From Butyrivibrio hungatei (lineage in GTDB: Bacteria; Bacillota; Clostridia; Lachnospirales; Lachnospiraceae): DNA of 64,000 nucleotides. The notes under the pieces were generated by a model. It had not been told where the DNA came from. It searched no databases and saw nothing but the letters and a program-made list of their open reading frames with translations. Below, in pieces: positions 36,683 to 45,992 of this stretch. How positions within the stretch are numbered: position 1 is the stretch's first letter; each line of letters begins with the position of its first letter. The stretch covers positions 23,586 through 87,585 of the forward strand of contig NZ_FMUR01000019.1 in the NCBI RefSeq assembly GCF_900101605.1, read 5' to 3'. Both the position numbers and the translations under genes were made by a program.

Positions 36683-36847
36683 ATGATAAATTTTGAAGAA
36701 GAACTTAAGAAGTTCAAACCCAGTTTGGAAATTGAAGATGCCGAAGACATTATCTACAATCAGGATCTTGATGATATGTCGGATGTACTTATAAAGCTTC
36801 TTAAGGATGCCAAGCAAGAATCAGAGAGTACAAAAAGGAGTAAGTAA
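36683..36847 (+). CDS. Small acidic protein, unknown function
   Basis: A 54-residue protein (MINFEEELKKFKPSLEIEDA start, KRSK end) with a GAGGAAG ribosome site. It is helical, acidic and probably soluble. It sits between folC and the TPR protein and its stop overlaps the next ATG by one base (TAATG), which suggests translational coupling. No family recognised. Confidence 0.75.
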   Translation: MINFEEELKKFKPSLEIEDAEDIIYNQDLDDMSDVLIKLLKDAKQESESTKRSK

Positions 36848-38232
36848 TGGCTATCGCTACATATAAAAAACTTGAGAGCTTATCAAACTTTTTTTATAAC
36901 GATGGTCTTGAAAAGGCGGGAGTCAGAGATTTAACGGGAGCTATAGAGTCTTTGCAGCAGAGTCTTAGGATGAACAAGAACAATATCGATGCGAGAAATC
37001 TTTTGGGACTTGTTTATTATGAGATGGGCGAAGTTGTTGCTGCGCTTTCGGAATGGGTTATCAGTAAGAATTTCAGACCTGAAGACAATATTGCTGATGA
37101 CTACATGGATATGGTCAGAAACAGTCCGGCTAAACTTGAGGACATCAATCAGACTATAAAGAAGTTTAATATCGCATATAATTATTGCCGTCAGGACAGT
37201 TTGGATCTTGCGGTAATCCAGCTTAAGAAGGTGCTTTCTTTAAATTCGGGATTTATTAAGGCACACCTTCTTTTGGCGCTTTTATATCTTAAGGCCGGCA
37301 ATTTCGACAGGGCCAAGGTTGAGGCACAGAAGGTTCTTAAGCTTGATACCGGTAATCTCATGGCAAGAAGATATCTTAAGGAGGCCGATAATATGCTCCT
37401 TCCCGGAGACGGCGGCAAACTTGTATCTGATGCCGCATCATCCGGAAATAACGAGACAATCAGATATAACAGCGGAAACGAGATGATAATACAGCCTCGT
37501 AAGCAGTCTGTTCTTACAAAGTCAGGATCGATCTGGGGAATTGTCCTTGGTATTGTGCTTGGAATAGCTGTATCATGCTTTTTGATACTTCCTCAGAGGA
37601 TAAAAAATATTACAAACAACAATAACAGGACTATCACCGGCATAAGCGAAGTATCTGATTCGAAGTCGGCACAGATAGGTGAGTACGAGCAGCAGATTGC
37701 TAAACTCAATAAGCAGCTTAAAGATCTTAATGAGAGAGTCGGCGAAAATCAGGATGCCGCAAGCACATGTCTTATGAAGGCGGTTAAGATCTACATGGAA
37801 GATCCGACCAACATTGACGGAATTGCGCTTGCGCTTGAAAAAGTAAATGTCGATGAGAATGAAAAAGATCTTTCTGCAGAGTTTAAGGATTTATACGGTG
37901 CGCTCATGCAGAAAGTCGGATCGCGTCTTGCAGATATCTACTATGATGAAGGAAAAGAAGCTTATAAGAAAAAGGATTATACGGTTGCTATAGAGAAATT
38001 TGCAAAGGCTTATCAGTATTATAAAGATGATGAAAATATAATTTATTATCTTGCAAATTCTTATTATGATAACGGAGACATTGAAAAGGCGAAGGAGAAG
38101 TACGATCTGATCATCAGTAATTTCCCCAAGTCGAAGTGTGCTACGTCTTCCAAGACAAAACTTGCGGAGATCAACAATTCAAGCGCCGGAAAGAGCAGTA
38201 CCTCTGATAACTCCGATAACACCGGTAATTAG
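36847..38232 (+). CDS. Membrane-anchored TPR protein
   Basis: A 461-residue protein with TPR units in the N-terminal half (residues about 20-190), one membrane helix at about 225-250 (GIVLGIVLGIAVSCFLIL), a short coiled coil (about 275-300) and more TPR-like repeats to about 445, ending in a Ser/Asp/Asn-rich tail. The N-terminal TPRs face the cytoplasm and the C-terminal ones the outside if the single helix crosses once. Partner unknown; it is coupled to the small protein upstream and near the MBOAT/SGNH pair. Confidence 0.85.
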   Translation: MAIATYKKLESLSNFFYNDGLEKAGVRDLTGAIESLQQSLRMNKNNIDARNLLGLVYYEMGEVVAALSEWVISKNFRPEDNIADDYMDMVRNSPAKLEDINQTIKKFNIAYNYCRQDSLDLAVIQLKKVLSLNSGFIKAHLLLALLYLKAGNFDRAKVEAQKVLKLDTGNLMARRYLKEADNMLLPGDGGKLVSDAASSGNNETIRYNSGNEMIIQPRKQSVLTKSGSIWGIVLGIVLGIAVSCFLILPQRIKNITNNNNRTITGISEVSDSKSAQIGEYEQQIAKLNKQLKDLNERVGENQDAASTCLMKAVKIYMEDPTNIDGIALALEKVNVDENEKDLSAEFKDLYGALMQKVGSRLADIYYDEGKEAYKKKDYTVAIEKFAKAYQYYKDDENIIYYLANSYYDNGDIEKAKEKYDLIISNFPKSKCATSSKTKLAEINNSSAGKSSTSDNSDNTGN

Positions 38233-38253
38233 TATTTTTGGGAATTATGTTAA

Positions 38254-39648
38254 ATGATAAGTTTTTCGAATATAACATTTATTTTTAGGTTTTTACCTGC
38301 TTTTTTAATAGTGTTTTATGTGACTCCCGTCAAATTTAGGACATGGACCTTGTTATTGGGAAGTTTGATATTTTATCTCGTGGGAAGCATCGATTCTGTC
38401 GGAAACTTTAAAATGTTTCCGGCTCTTTTGGGAGCGGTTGTTGTCAACTATCTGTTTGCGAGAGCTGTCAGAAACGCTGAGGGCAAGAAAAAGAAAGTGT
38501 TTCTTGCTCTGATCGTGATCTTTGATGCGGTTATGCTCATTACATTTAAACTCTTGGGACAGTTTGTTGACGGTAGCCTTATACCTATCGGAATCAGTTT
38601 CTATACCTTCAAGATGATCTCTTTTCAGGCGGATTCATATAACGGTAAGATTGATTCTAAGCCGCTCTTTAAGGATGTTGCGGCTTATTTTTGCATGTTC
38701 CCGCAGGTTGTATCGGGACCTATCATGCGCTTTTCAGATTACAGTGATAACCTTGAACTTATACCTGGAGCGTCCAAGAGTTCCAAAGAAGAGATACTTG
38801 CGAATATAGAAGACGGATTTAAGTATTTCATCGCAGGTCTTGCAATGAAGGTTCTTCTTGCGGATCACTACGCAATGCTCTGGAAGGAGATAGGGACGAT
38901 CGGATATGAGAGTATCTCAACTCCGTTTGCATGGATTGGAGCAGTGACATATTCACTCCAGTTGTTCTTTGATTTCTGGGGATATTCACTTATGTCATCG
39001 GGAATCGCAGTAATGCTCGGATTTCCTTTTGTTGTTAACTTCGATCATCCATACGGTTCGGCAAGTGTTTCTGAGTTCTACAGAAGATGGCACGCAACAC
39101 TCGGATCGTGGTTTAGGGATTATATTTATATTCCGATGGGCGGAAGCAGAGTCGGTACCGTAAGGATAATATTAAATCTCCTTGTTGTATGGCTTGTTAC
39201 GGGCTTTTGGCACGGCGTAACCCTTAATTTTATTTTGTGGGGAATCATTCTTTTTGTGATAATAATGTGCGAGCGCTTTATAGTATTCAAGCTTCCGGGA
39301 GTGCTTAAGACAATAGTCGGAAGATTTAATGTGCTTGTTCTTATCCCGCTTACATGGGTTATATTTGCAATATCAGATGCAGGAATGCTGCTTAATTATT
39401 TTAAGAGACTTTTCCCGTTCTTTGGAGCAGGTATCGCTGTAAATGACAATGATTATATTAAAAATCTTGGAATATACGGAGGTCTTTTGGCCGTTGGAGT
39501 GGTTCTTCTGATTCCGCATGTGTTTAAGTTTATTGAAAAACACAGGAAGAATCCGCTGATAATGATATGCTTGTTTGTGTTGTTTTGGTTTTCGGTTTAC
39601 AGTTTGACCAATTCGGCAGGTAATCCGTTTATGTATTTTGCATTCTGA
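38254..39648 (+). CDS. MBOAT-family O-acyltransferase (AlgI/DltB-like)
   Basis: A 464-residue integral membrane acyltransferase. The MBOAT hallmarks are RWHATLGSWFRDYIYIPMGG and the catalytic histidine in TGFWHGVTLNF. Early helices and the FYTFKMISFQADSYNG region match AlgI-like members. These pass acyl (usually acetyl) groups across the membrane to an exported glycan. The next gene encodes an extracytoplasmic SGNH protein, the usual partner that finishes the transfer. The glycan is unknown. Confidence 0.93.
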   Translation: MISFSNITFIFRFLPAFLIVFYVTPVKFRTWTLLLGSLIFYLVGSIDSVGNFKMFPALLGAVVVNYLFARAVRNAEGKKKKVFLALIVIFDAVMLITFKLLGQFVDGSLIPIGISFYTFKMISFQADSYNGKIDSKPLFKDVAAYFCMFPQVVSGPIMRFSDYSDNLELIPGASKSSKEEILANIEDGFKYFIAGLAMKVLLADHYAMLWKEIGTIGYESISTPFAWIGAVTYSLQLFFDFWGYSLMSSGIAVMLGFPFVVNFDHPYGSASVSEFYRRWHATLGSWFRDYIYIPMGGSRVGTVRIILNLLVVWLVTGFWHGVTLNFILWGIILFVIIMCERFIVFKLPGVLKTIVGRFNVLVLIPLTWVIFAISDAGMLLNYFKRLFPFFGAGIAVNDNDYIKNLGIYGGLLAVGVVLLIPHVFKFIEKHRKNPLIMICLFVLFWFSVYSLTNSAGNPFMYFAF

Positions 39649-39662
39649 AGAAAGTGTATGTA

Positions 39663-40589
39663 ATGAATTTTTTTAAGTCTTGTCCGCTGGTGACGGGCGT
39701 GGTTGTATTTTCAATATTTATATCCGCTGTGACATTTGTTGCGAAGGGCTCTATCTATGCCGCTTATTCGGAAGGATACGATCCCGCGGAGCAGCCTCTT
39801 TTTGTTGTCATGATAAAAGGTATTTCGGGCGGTGTTATGCCTTGGAAGATTTTCGATAAAGAAAGCGTTATGGCCGCAAAGGAAGAAGATATGGGAGATG
39901 CGGCGGCGATTCTTGCCGATATTTCAGGGAATGACATCTCGGGAAACGATGTTTCGGGAAATGATGTTGCATCGGAAGAGATTACTTTTAAGGAAGTAAC
40001 GGACGATTATTTTGCAGACGCTCTTTTCCTTGGAGATTCCAGAACGGTAGGCCTTTCGGAGTATTGTGAAGGACTTGATGAACAGGCGATGTTTTATGCA
40101 AAGGTGTCGCTTAGTATTCACAGTGTTCTTGAGAACGATTTCCTTAAAGATGAAGAGGGCAAGAAGATGACTGTTGAGGAGGCTCTTGAAAAGGATGAGC
40201 CTTACGGCAAGATTTATATCATGCTGGGACTTAACGAGCTTGGAACGGGTACAACGGAGACATTTGTTGCCAAGTATGCCGAAGTTCTTGCAAGGATAAG
40301 GGAACTTCAGCCGGATGCGATTATTTATATACAGAGTATCATGCATGTTACCGAAAATAAGAGCAGCAATGATAAGATATTTACCAACGAGAGAATAAAT
40401 GAGAGAAATGAGGCGCTGTCTCATTTGGCAAATAATGTGGATATTTTTTATCTTGATATGAATGAAGCTGTGGATGATGAAAACGGAAATTTATTGGAAG
40501 AATTATCTACAGATGATATACATTTGAAGGCTTCATCTTATGAAAGATGGCATCAGTACTTGCTTAAGCATGCGATTGTAAAAGACTGA
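39663..40589 (+). CDS. Membrane-anchored SGNH/GDSL-type protein, acyltransferase partner
   Basis: A 308-residue protein with an N-terminal signal anchor (about 8-28). The SGNH blocks are visible: block I LFLGDSRTVG with the nucleophile Ser, a block III-like GLNELG, and block V DDIHLKASSYERW with the Asp-x-x-His pair. A short linker before the domain contains three ISGND/VSGND copies in tandem. It lies 14 bases after the MBOAT gene and should use the acyl group it delivers to modify a cell-surface polymer. The start was placed at the ATG at 39663; a GTG three codons earlier is possible. Confidence 0.85.
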   Translation: MNFFKSCPLVTGVVVFSIFISAVTFVAKGSIYAAYSEGYDPAEQPLFVVMIKGISGGVMPWKIFDKESVMAAKEEDMGDAAAILADISGNDISGNDVSGNDVASEEITFKEVTDDYFADALFLGDSRTVGLSEYCEGLDEQAMFYAKVSLSIHSVLENDFLKDEEGKKMTVEEALEKDEPYGKIYIMLGLNELGTGTTETFVAKYAEVLARIRELQPDAIIYIQSIMHVTENKSSNDKIFTNERINERNEALSHLANNVDIFYLDMNEAVDDENGNLLEELSTDDIHLKASSYERWHQYLLKHAIVKD

Positions 40590-40603
40590 TCAGGAGTGTT
40601 AAA

Positions 40604-40846
40604 ATGTCTAGAGAAATGTCATTTAAAATGGAACGACCGGGATTGTTAAAAGAAGGAGATCGTGTCACGGTCACGGAGGGAGTGCTTCCGAGTAACTATT
40701 ACTATACGATCGATCCGTCTCTTGCCATGTCGGGTAATTTTCCTTTCAGAGAGCGCATGCTCGAGAGAGAGGGAGTTGTCACGAAGGTTGAAGAGAATGC
40801 AAGAGGTTTCTACGTTACCGCAGTATTTGGGGGCGAGAACGAATAA
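40604..40846 (+). CDS. Small conserved protein, unknown function
   Basis: An 80-residue protein with AGGAG before the ATG. It is basic at first, then has a beta-rich part (EGDRVTVTEGVLPSNYYYTI, then GVVTKVEENARGFYVTAVF) that looks like a small SH3-like or KOW-like barrel. It ends 34 bases before the RidA gene and follows the SGNH gene by 14, so it may belong to the same transcript. Function not recognised. Confidence 0.75.
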   Translation: MSREMSFKMERPGLLKEGDRVTVTEGVLPSNYYYTIDPSLAMSGNFPFRERMLEREGVVTKVEENARGFYVTAVFGGENE

Positions 40847-40880
40847 ATAGAAAATTATATTTTTGAGGAGGATTTACAAA

Positions 40881-41270
40881 ATGAGCGAACATACGATTGA
40901 ATACATTGTTACAGATAAGGCTCCGGCAGCTATCGGACCTTACTCACAGGCAATAAAGGCAGGTGGATTTCTTTATGCATCGGGACAGATTCCGATCAAT
41001 CCCGTAACAGGTCAGATCGACACAACAACTATCGAAGATCAGACTGAGAGAGTATGTCAGAATATCGGCGAGATCTTGAAGGCAGCCGGAACAGACTACG
41101 AGCATGTAATAAAGACAACATGTTTCCTTGCAGAGATGGGCGATTTTGCGGCATTTAACGGTGTATATGAGAAGTATTTTACAGGAAAGCCTGCAAGAAG
41201 CTGCGTTGCAGTTAAGAAACTTCCCAAGGATGTTCTTTGTGAAGTAGAGGTTGTTGCATATTTGGGATAA
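40881..41270 (+). CDS. ridA: RidA-family enamine/imine deaminase
   Basis: A 129-residue cytosolic protein that hydrolyses reactive enamine/imine intermediates formed by PLP enzymes. It has the family N-terminus (IGPYSQAIKAGGFLYASGQI) and the substrate-binding Arg in GKPARSCVAV, plus the closing LCEVEVVAYLG. GAGGAGG precedes the ATG at 40881; the frame is open 6 codons further up. Confidence 0.96.
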   Translation: MSEHTIEYIVTDKAPAAIGPYSQAIKAGGFLYASGQIPINPVTGQIDTTTIEDQTERVCQNIGEILKAAGTDYEHVIKTTCFLAEMGDFAAFNGVYEKYFTGKPARSCVAVKKLPKDVLCEVEVVAYLG

Positions 41271-41284
41271 TTAGGGGGTTAAAT

Positions 41285-42388
41285 GTGAAGTACAGGATTA
41301 TTGCGGGCGCAATATGTATTTCTGTTACTCTGAGCGGATGCGGATCTTTTGCAGGCAGACATGGTATAGATGCCGGTTTTGCTTACATAGACAGTCATGA
41401 GTATGCAAAAGCATTGGCAAGTTTTGAAAAAGCTGAAGAGGACGGTGAAGACGCGTGCCTTGTTCATAGAGGCAAGGGAATAGCATACTTATACAGTGAT
41501 AAAGATGAGGAGGCAGCACAGGAGTTTCTGGCTTCTCTTGCTGAGGACGACGGTATAGTTGATGACATGGACTTTGACACCAACTATTACCTTGCCGAGG
41601 CATACATGAAACTCGAGGATTTCAACAGGGCAAAAGGAATTTATGATGCCATTTTGAGCCTTCGAGACAAAGATCCGACCGCATATTACCTCAGGGGAGT
41701 ATGCGAACTTAAGGCGGGCGACGGTGAGGAAAAAAGCGCAGATGCCGATTTCACCAGCGCAATCCGTCTTAATGACAAAGATTATTCGATGATAGTAATG
41801 ATCTATAAGGCCTATGCCGAAAACGGCGAGCAGGATAAGGCCAAGAACATACTTCAGCAGGCGCTTGACAATGGTGAGAAGACCATGTCCAATTTCGAGA
41901 AGGGTGAGATGTATTTTTACCTGGGAAATGATGCAGAGGCGCAGAATTATCTCAGCAAGGCCAACAAAGAGAACGGCGGACACGATGCAAAAGAGTCTGT
42001 GGTGCTTCTTTTGGGGCGCTCTTATGAGAGATTGCAGCAGTATGACTATGCTATCAGTGTTTATAAGGAATATTTGAAGTCTAATTCCAAGAGTGCAAAT
42101 ATAAGTAATCAGCTTGGCATGTGCCAGATCAACAAGGGAAAATTTTATCTTGATTCCGGCAATGATGAAGAAGCCGGAAATGCGTTTGGGGAAGCAATCG
42201 TTACTTTTGATGCCGCTATAGGACTTAATGACAGCGCGGTGCAGCAGGCACTTATGTTTAACAGGATATGTGCATATGAGTACAAGGGAGATTTTGCGGG
42301 TGCAAAAAGTCTTATGGATGAGTATATGCAGATATATCCTTTGGATAAGGTTGCGGCTGATGAAGGAATCTTTTTAAAGACCCGATAA
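41285..42388 (+). CDS. TPR lipoprotein
   Basis: A 367-residue lipoprotein starting at GTG behind AGGGGG, with signal ending TLSGC (Cys19). Nearly all the rest is TPR repeats (for example YAKALASFEKAEEDGEDA, NYYLAEAYMKLEDFNRAKG, YDYAISVYKEYLKS). It is a surface or membrane-attached scaffold of unknown partner. It lies 14 bases after ridA. Confidence 0.85.
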   Translation: MKYRIIAGAICISVTLSGCGSFAGRHGIDAGFAYIDSHEYAKALASFEKAEEDGEDACLVHRGKGIAYLYSDKDEEAAQEFLASLAEDDGIVDDMDFDTNYYLAEAYMKLEDFNRAKGIYDAILSLRDKDPTAYYLRGVCELKAGDGEEKSADADFTSAIRLNDKDYSMIVMIYKAYAENGEQDKAKNILQQALDNGEKTMSNFEKGEMYFYLGNDAEAQNYLSKANKENGGHDAKESVVLLLGRSYERLQQYDYAISVYKEYLKSNSKSANISNQLGMCQINKGKFYLDSGNDEEAGNAFGEAIVTFDAAIGLNDSAVQQALMFNRICAYEYKGDFAGAKSLMDEYMQIYPLDKVAADEGIFLKTR

Positions 42389-42411
42389 TGTATGGGTAGT
42401 AGTGAAATTCG

Positions 42412-42440
42412 TTGACACTCTATCGTTAATTCTGTAAAAT
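42412..42440 (+). promoter_or_regulatory. Strong sigma-A promoter of the TetR-RpiR-flavoprotein operon
   Basis: A consensus TTGACA, 17 bases, TAAAAT, about 60 bases before the TetR start codon. Confidence 0.7.
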
Positions 42441-42498
42441 GATAACGCATGCTTTTATATGAATCTATCTATGCAGAATTATGTTGGGAGGGGATTGT

Positions 42499-43050
42499 AT
42501 GTCCAGGAAAGCGACAATTACGCAAAAAGAGATTGTAAATGCAGCATTTAAGATTACCAAGAGAGAAGGCTTCGAGCAGATAACATCAAGAAAGCTCGCA
42601 GCAGCGGCAGGGTGTTCCACACAGCCTATTTTCCGTATTTATGACAGTATGGATGCGCTTAAGAAAGATGTCTATGACAAAGCGGCCGCATACTATGAAG
42701 ATTACTACAACGATTGTTCCAAAAATCATGAGGTTCCGTTTGTGGACCTTGGTCTTGCTTATATTGGGTTCGCCCAGAAATTCCCCTATTTATTTAAACT
42801 TCTTTTTGTATCCGAACAGGGTGACGAGAAGAAGAGTATGTATGATCTTGTAAACGGTTCAAAAGAGAACGTGGTAAAAGAAATCAAAAGAGCGTCTGAT
42901 GATGGCATTTCCAACGCACAGCAACTTTTTATGAAGATGTGGATCTATATTCACGGAGCGGGTTGCATGGCAGTTACGGGTGACTACGATCTTGATGAGG
43001 CAACTTCGGTTTCTATGCTTGAATCGGCGTATAAGGCATTCAGTCTATGA
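42499..43050 (+). CDS. TetR-family transcriptional regulator
   Basis: A 183-residue regulator with an N-terminal helix-turn-helix (TSRKLAAAAGCSTQPIFRIY at about 29-48) and a helical ligand-binding domain. GGGAGGGG precedes the ATG at 42499. Its stop overlaps the RpiR gene start by four bases (ATGA), so the two are translationally coupled. No clear operator palindrome was found at the promoter. Ligand and targets unknown. Confidence 0.88.
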   Translation: MSRKATITQKEIVNAAFKITKREGFEQITSRKLAAAAGCSTQPIFRIYDSMDALKKDVYDKAAAYYEDYYNDCSKNHEVPFVDLGLAYIGFAQKFPYLFKLLFVSEQGDEKKSMYDLVNGSKENVVKEIKRASDDGISNAQQLFMKMWIYIHGAGCMAVTGDYDLDEATSVSMLESAYKAFSL

Positions 43051-43985
43051 AATTTGAAAATGATGAAGATGTAATAACAAGAATAAATGAATGTTACTCC
43101 AAGATGAGTAAGGGCAAGAAGTCTATCGCCACTTATATCTGTGATCACTACGAGCAGGCTGTGTTTATGACCGCGGCGGAGCTCGGTAAGATCGTAGGTA
43201 TGAGTGAATCGACCGTTGTCAGATTTGCCATGAGTCTTGGATATGACGGATATCCTGCTTTTCAGAAAGCACTTTCGGTATGGGTGAGCGATAAGTTTGG
43301 CTCCGTTGAAAAAGTCGGAAGAAAGTTTGGGAAAAGCAGCGAAGGTGAGATACTTTCGACAATTCTTCAGTCAGATATGGCGAATATCGAAAATACCATC
43401 AACAATATAGATGTCGCCGCATTTAAGACGGCCGTTGATATCATCTTAAAGGCGAGGACGGTCTATATAGTAGGTATAAGAAGTTGTGAGCCTCTGGCAG
43501 ACTTTTTGCATTTTTATCTCAACATGATAAGAGGTAATAATGTTATAATCAAAACTACAAGTGTCTCGGAAATGTTCGAGCAGATGATAAGGATTGGCGA
43601 CAGGGATGCTATAATCGGTATAAGCTTCCCCAGATATTCCATGAGAACGCTTAAGTGCATGGAATTTGCCAATGACAGGAATGCGAAGGTAATAACCATA
43701 ACGGATTCCGTTCATTCGCCTATGAATCTTTATTCATCCTGCAATCTTCTTGCAAGAAGCGAGATGGCGTCAATCGTAGATTCGCTCGTGGCACCGCTCA
43801 GCGTAATAAACGCTCTTGTGGTTGCGCTTTGTATGAGAAAGCCGAATGAAGTCAAGGCGGATCTTAAGATGCTCGAAGAAGCTTGGAATAACTATCAGGT
43901 TTATCTCAATGACGAGATAGATTTTGCTTCCGATAATCCGATGATGATCGGAAATATCATTGCCCGTGACGACAGTCCGGCATGA
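43047..43985 (+). CDS. RpiR/MurR-family transcriptional regulator with SIS domain
   Basis: A 312-residue regulator: an N-terminal RpiR-type helix-turn-helix (MTAAELGKIVGMSESTVVRF at about 43-62) and a C-terminal SIS sugar-phosphate-binding domain (about 130-270; YIVGIRSCEPLADFLHFYLN). It likely responds to a sugar phosphate or amino sugar phosphate. It is coupled to TetR upstream and followed by the flavoprotein gene. Confidence 0.92.
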   Translation: MKFENDEDVITRINECYSKMSKGKKSIATYICDHYEQAVFMTAAELGKIVGMSESTVVRFAMSLGYDGYPAFQKALSVWVSDKFGSVEKVGRKFGKSSEGEILSTILQSDMANIENTINNIDVAAFKTAVDIILKARTVYIVGIRSCEPLADFLHFYLNMIRGNNVIIKTTSVSEMFEQMIRIGDRDAIIGISFPRYSMRTLKCMEFANDRNAKVITITDSVHSPMNLYSSCNLLARSEMASIVDSLVAPLSVINALVVALCMRKPNEVKADLKMLEEAWNNYQVYLNDEIDFASDNPMMIGNIIARDDSPA

Positions 43986-44011
43986 ATGCAGTTTTTAAGG
44001 ATTGGCAGTAT

Positions 44012-45298
44012 ATGAAAAAAATAGCAATTATCGGCTGTGGTGCAGCCGGAATGATGGCGGCGCTTGCTGCTGCGGATAGCAGCGCGAGCGTCACTGTTTT
44101 TGAGAAGAATGAAAAGCCCGGGAAAAAGATATATATAACGGGCAAAGGGCGTTGTAATGTTACAAACGCTTGTGATGTGACGGATTTTTTTGAACATGTC
44201 AAAAGAAATCCGAGATTTCTGTACAGCGCGGTTTACGGATATGATAACAGCGCTGTCATGGACTTTTTTGAAAATAACGGATGTAAGCTTAAGGTTGAGC
44301 GCGGAGACAGGGTTTTTCCCGTTTCGGACCACTCATCCGATATAATAAGGACTCTTTATAACGCAGTAAAAAAGGCGGGAGTGAAGGTTCTATTTGATAC
44401 AGAGGTATTGTCTGTAGAAAGCAGTGCGGGTGTTGTATCGGCGGTTACTTATGCAAAGGGCGGCGATCCGATCACAAGAGAAGAGTTCGATTCTGTTATA
44501 GTGTGCACGGGTGGTGCATCATACCCTTCGACCGGCTCTACGGGAGATGGATATAAATTTGCCAAGAACCTCGGACATTCGGTTGTAAAACCCGTACCTT
44601 CGCTTGTTCCTTTTGTTATAGAAGAGGACTGGTGCAAAGAACTTCAGGGGCTTTCGCTTAAGAATGTAGGCTTGAAGCTCTTTTTGTCAAAAGGCGATGA
44701 AAAAGAAAAGTCTGCCGGTAAAAAGAAAAAAGCGGATAAGCCTGTTTACGACGGCTTTGGAGAGATGCTTTTTACACATTTTGGAGTCAGCGGACCGCTC
44801 GTTCTTACGGCCAGCTGCCACTATGAAGAAAATGCAAAGGCAAGGCTTTTGCTTGATCTAAAGCCTGCTCTTTCAGAGGAACAGCTTGATAAAAGAATTC
44901 TCAGAGATTTTGAAGGCGCTATAAATAAGCAATTTAAGAATGCTTTGGGCGGACTGTTTCCAACAAAGCTTATTCCTGTTATGATTAAACTCTCAGGTAT
45001 CAATCCGGAAAAAGCAGTTCACGATATCACCAAAGAGGAGAGGCAGAATATTGTAAAGCTTATAAAGAGTGTGCCAATGACGGTTAATGGGACACGAAAC
45101 TTTAATGAAGCTATAATAACAAGAGGCGGTGTTGATGTTAAAGAGATAGATCCTTCAACAATGGAGTCAAAGCTTGTCAAAGGGCTTTACTTTGCGGGAG
45201 AGGTATTGGATATCGATGCCGAGACCGGAGGATTTAATCTGCAGGTTGCGTGGTCTACGGGACGACTTGCGGGAGAATGCGCCGGAATGAACGGTTGA
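44012..45298 (+). CDS. HI0933/BaiN-like FAD-dependent oxidoreductase
   Basis: A 428-residue flavoprotein. The FAD Rossmann motif GCGAAGMMAALAAA is at the N-terminus, GKGRCNVTNA follows, and the C-terminal FAD signature is LYFAGEVLDIDAETGGFNLQ. The family includes proteins linked to bile acid and other reductions, but the substrate cannot be told. AAGGA lies ten bases before the ATG at 44012. An ATG at 43982 overlapping the RpiR stop (ATGA) is an alternative with no ribosome site. Confidence 0.9.
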   Translation: MKKIAIIGCGAAGMMAALAAADSSASVTVFEKNEKPGKKIYITGKGRCNVTNACDVTDFFEHVKRNPRFLYSAVYGYDNSAVMDFFENNGCKLKVERGDRVFPVSDHSSDIIRTLYNAVKKAGVKVLFDTEVLSVESSAGVVSAVTYAKGGDPITREEFDSVIVCTGGASYPSTGSTGDGYKFAKNLGHSVVKPVPSLVPFVIEEDWCKELQGLSLKNVGLKLFLSKGDEKEKSAGKKKKADKPVYDGFGEMLFTHFGVSGPLVLTASCHYEENAKARLLLDLKPALSEEQLDKRILRDFEGAINKQFKNALGGLFPTKLIPVMIKLSGINPEKAVHDITKEERQNIVKLIKSVPMTVNGTRNFNEAIITRGGVDVKEIDPSTMESKLVKGLYFAGEVLDIDAETGGFNLQVAWSTGRLAGECAGMNG

Positions 45299-45319
45299 TT
45301 TTAGGAGGAAATAATTACA

Positions 45320-45982
45320 ATGGCTAGAAGTATTGCTATTGACGGACCTGCAGGTGCAGGTAAGAGTACTATCGCAAAAAGAGTGGCTAAAGAGCTTGGA
45401 TTTATTTATGTTGATACGGGAGCTATGTACAGAGCGCTGGCTCTTTATATGATACGGGAAGGAATCGCTTCAGACGATATAGATAATGTCGTAAGTGCCT
45501 GCAAGAGGGCTGACGTTACCATAAAGCATGAAAACAACGAGCAGGTTGTATATTTAAACGGAGATAATGTAAACGGTCTTATAAGGACAGAGGAAGTCGG
45601 AAAAATGACTTCTGCCATAAGCGTAAATGCGGCTGTCAGAGAGAAGCTTGTCGGATTGCAGAAAAAACTTGCGGAAGTTACCGATGTCGTGATGGACGGA
45701 AGAGATATAGGAGCCGTGGTTCTTCCGAATGCAGACCTTAAGATCTATCTTACCGCTAGTTCACGCGTTCGCGCGGAGAGAAGATACAAGGAACTTGTTG
45801 CAAAAAACGTTGAGTGTAACCTTGAAGAAATTGAAAAGGATATAATCGACAGAGATTACAGAGACATGCACAGAGAATTGTCTCCGCTTAAACAGGCTGA
45901 TGATGCGGTATTCTTTGATTCGTCCGATATGACGATAGATGAAGTCAAGGATAAGATTATTGAGCTCTACAAGGGAGTCTGA
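45320..45982 (+). CDS. cmk: Cytidylate kinase
   Basis: A 220-residue enzyme that phosphorylates CMP/dCMP. The P-loop is GPAGAGKST at the start, followed by YVDTGAMYRALALY, the family MDGRDIGAVVLPNADLK segment and ASSRVRAERRYKEL. AGGAGG lies before the ATG. It begins the cmk-ispH-rpsA run typical of Clostridia. Confidence 0.97.
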   Translation: MARSIAIDGPAGAGKSTIAKRVAKELGFIYVDTGAMYRALALYMIREGIASDDIDNVVSACKRADVTIKHENNEQVVYLNGDNVNGLIRTEEVGKMTSAISVNAAVREKLVGLQKKLAEVTDVVMDGRDIGAVVLPNADLKIYLTASSRVRAERRYKELVAKNVECNLEEIEKDIIDRDYRDMHRELSPLKQADDAVFFDSSDMTIDEVKDKIIELYKGV

Positions 45983-45992
45983 AAGGAAACAG

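Noticed and set aside
39930..39970. Short DNA tandem repeat
   Set aside because: It encodes the ISGND/VSGND linker of the SGNH protein and is too short and coding to be a separate feature.
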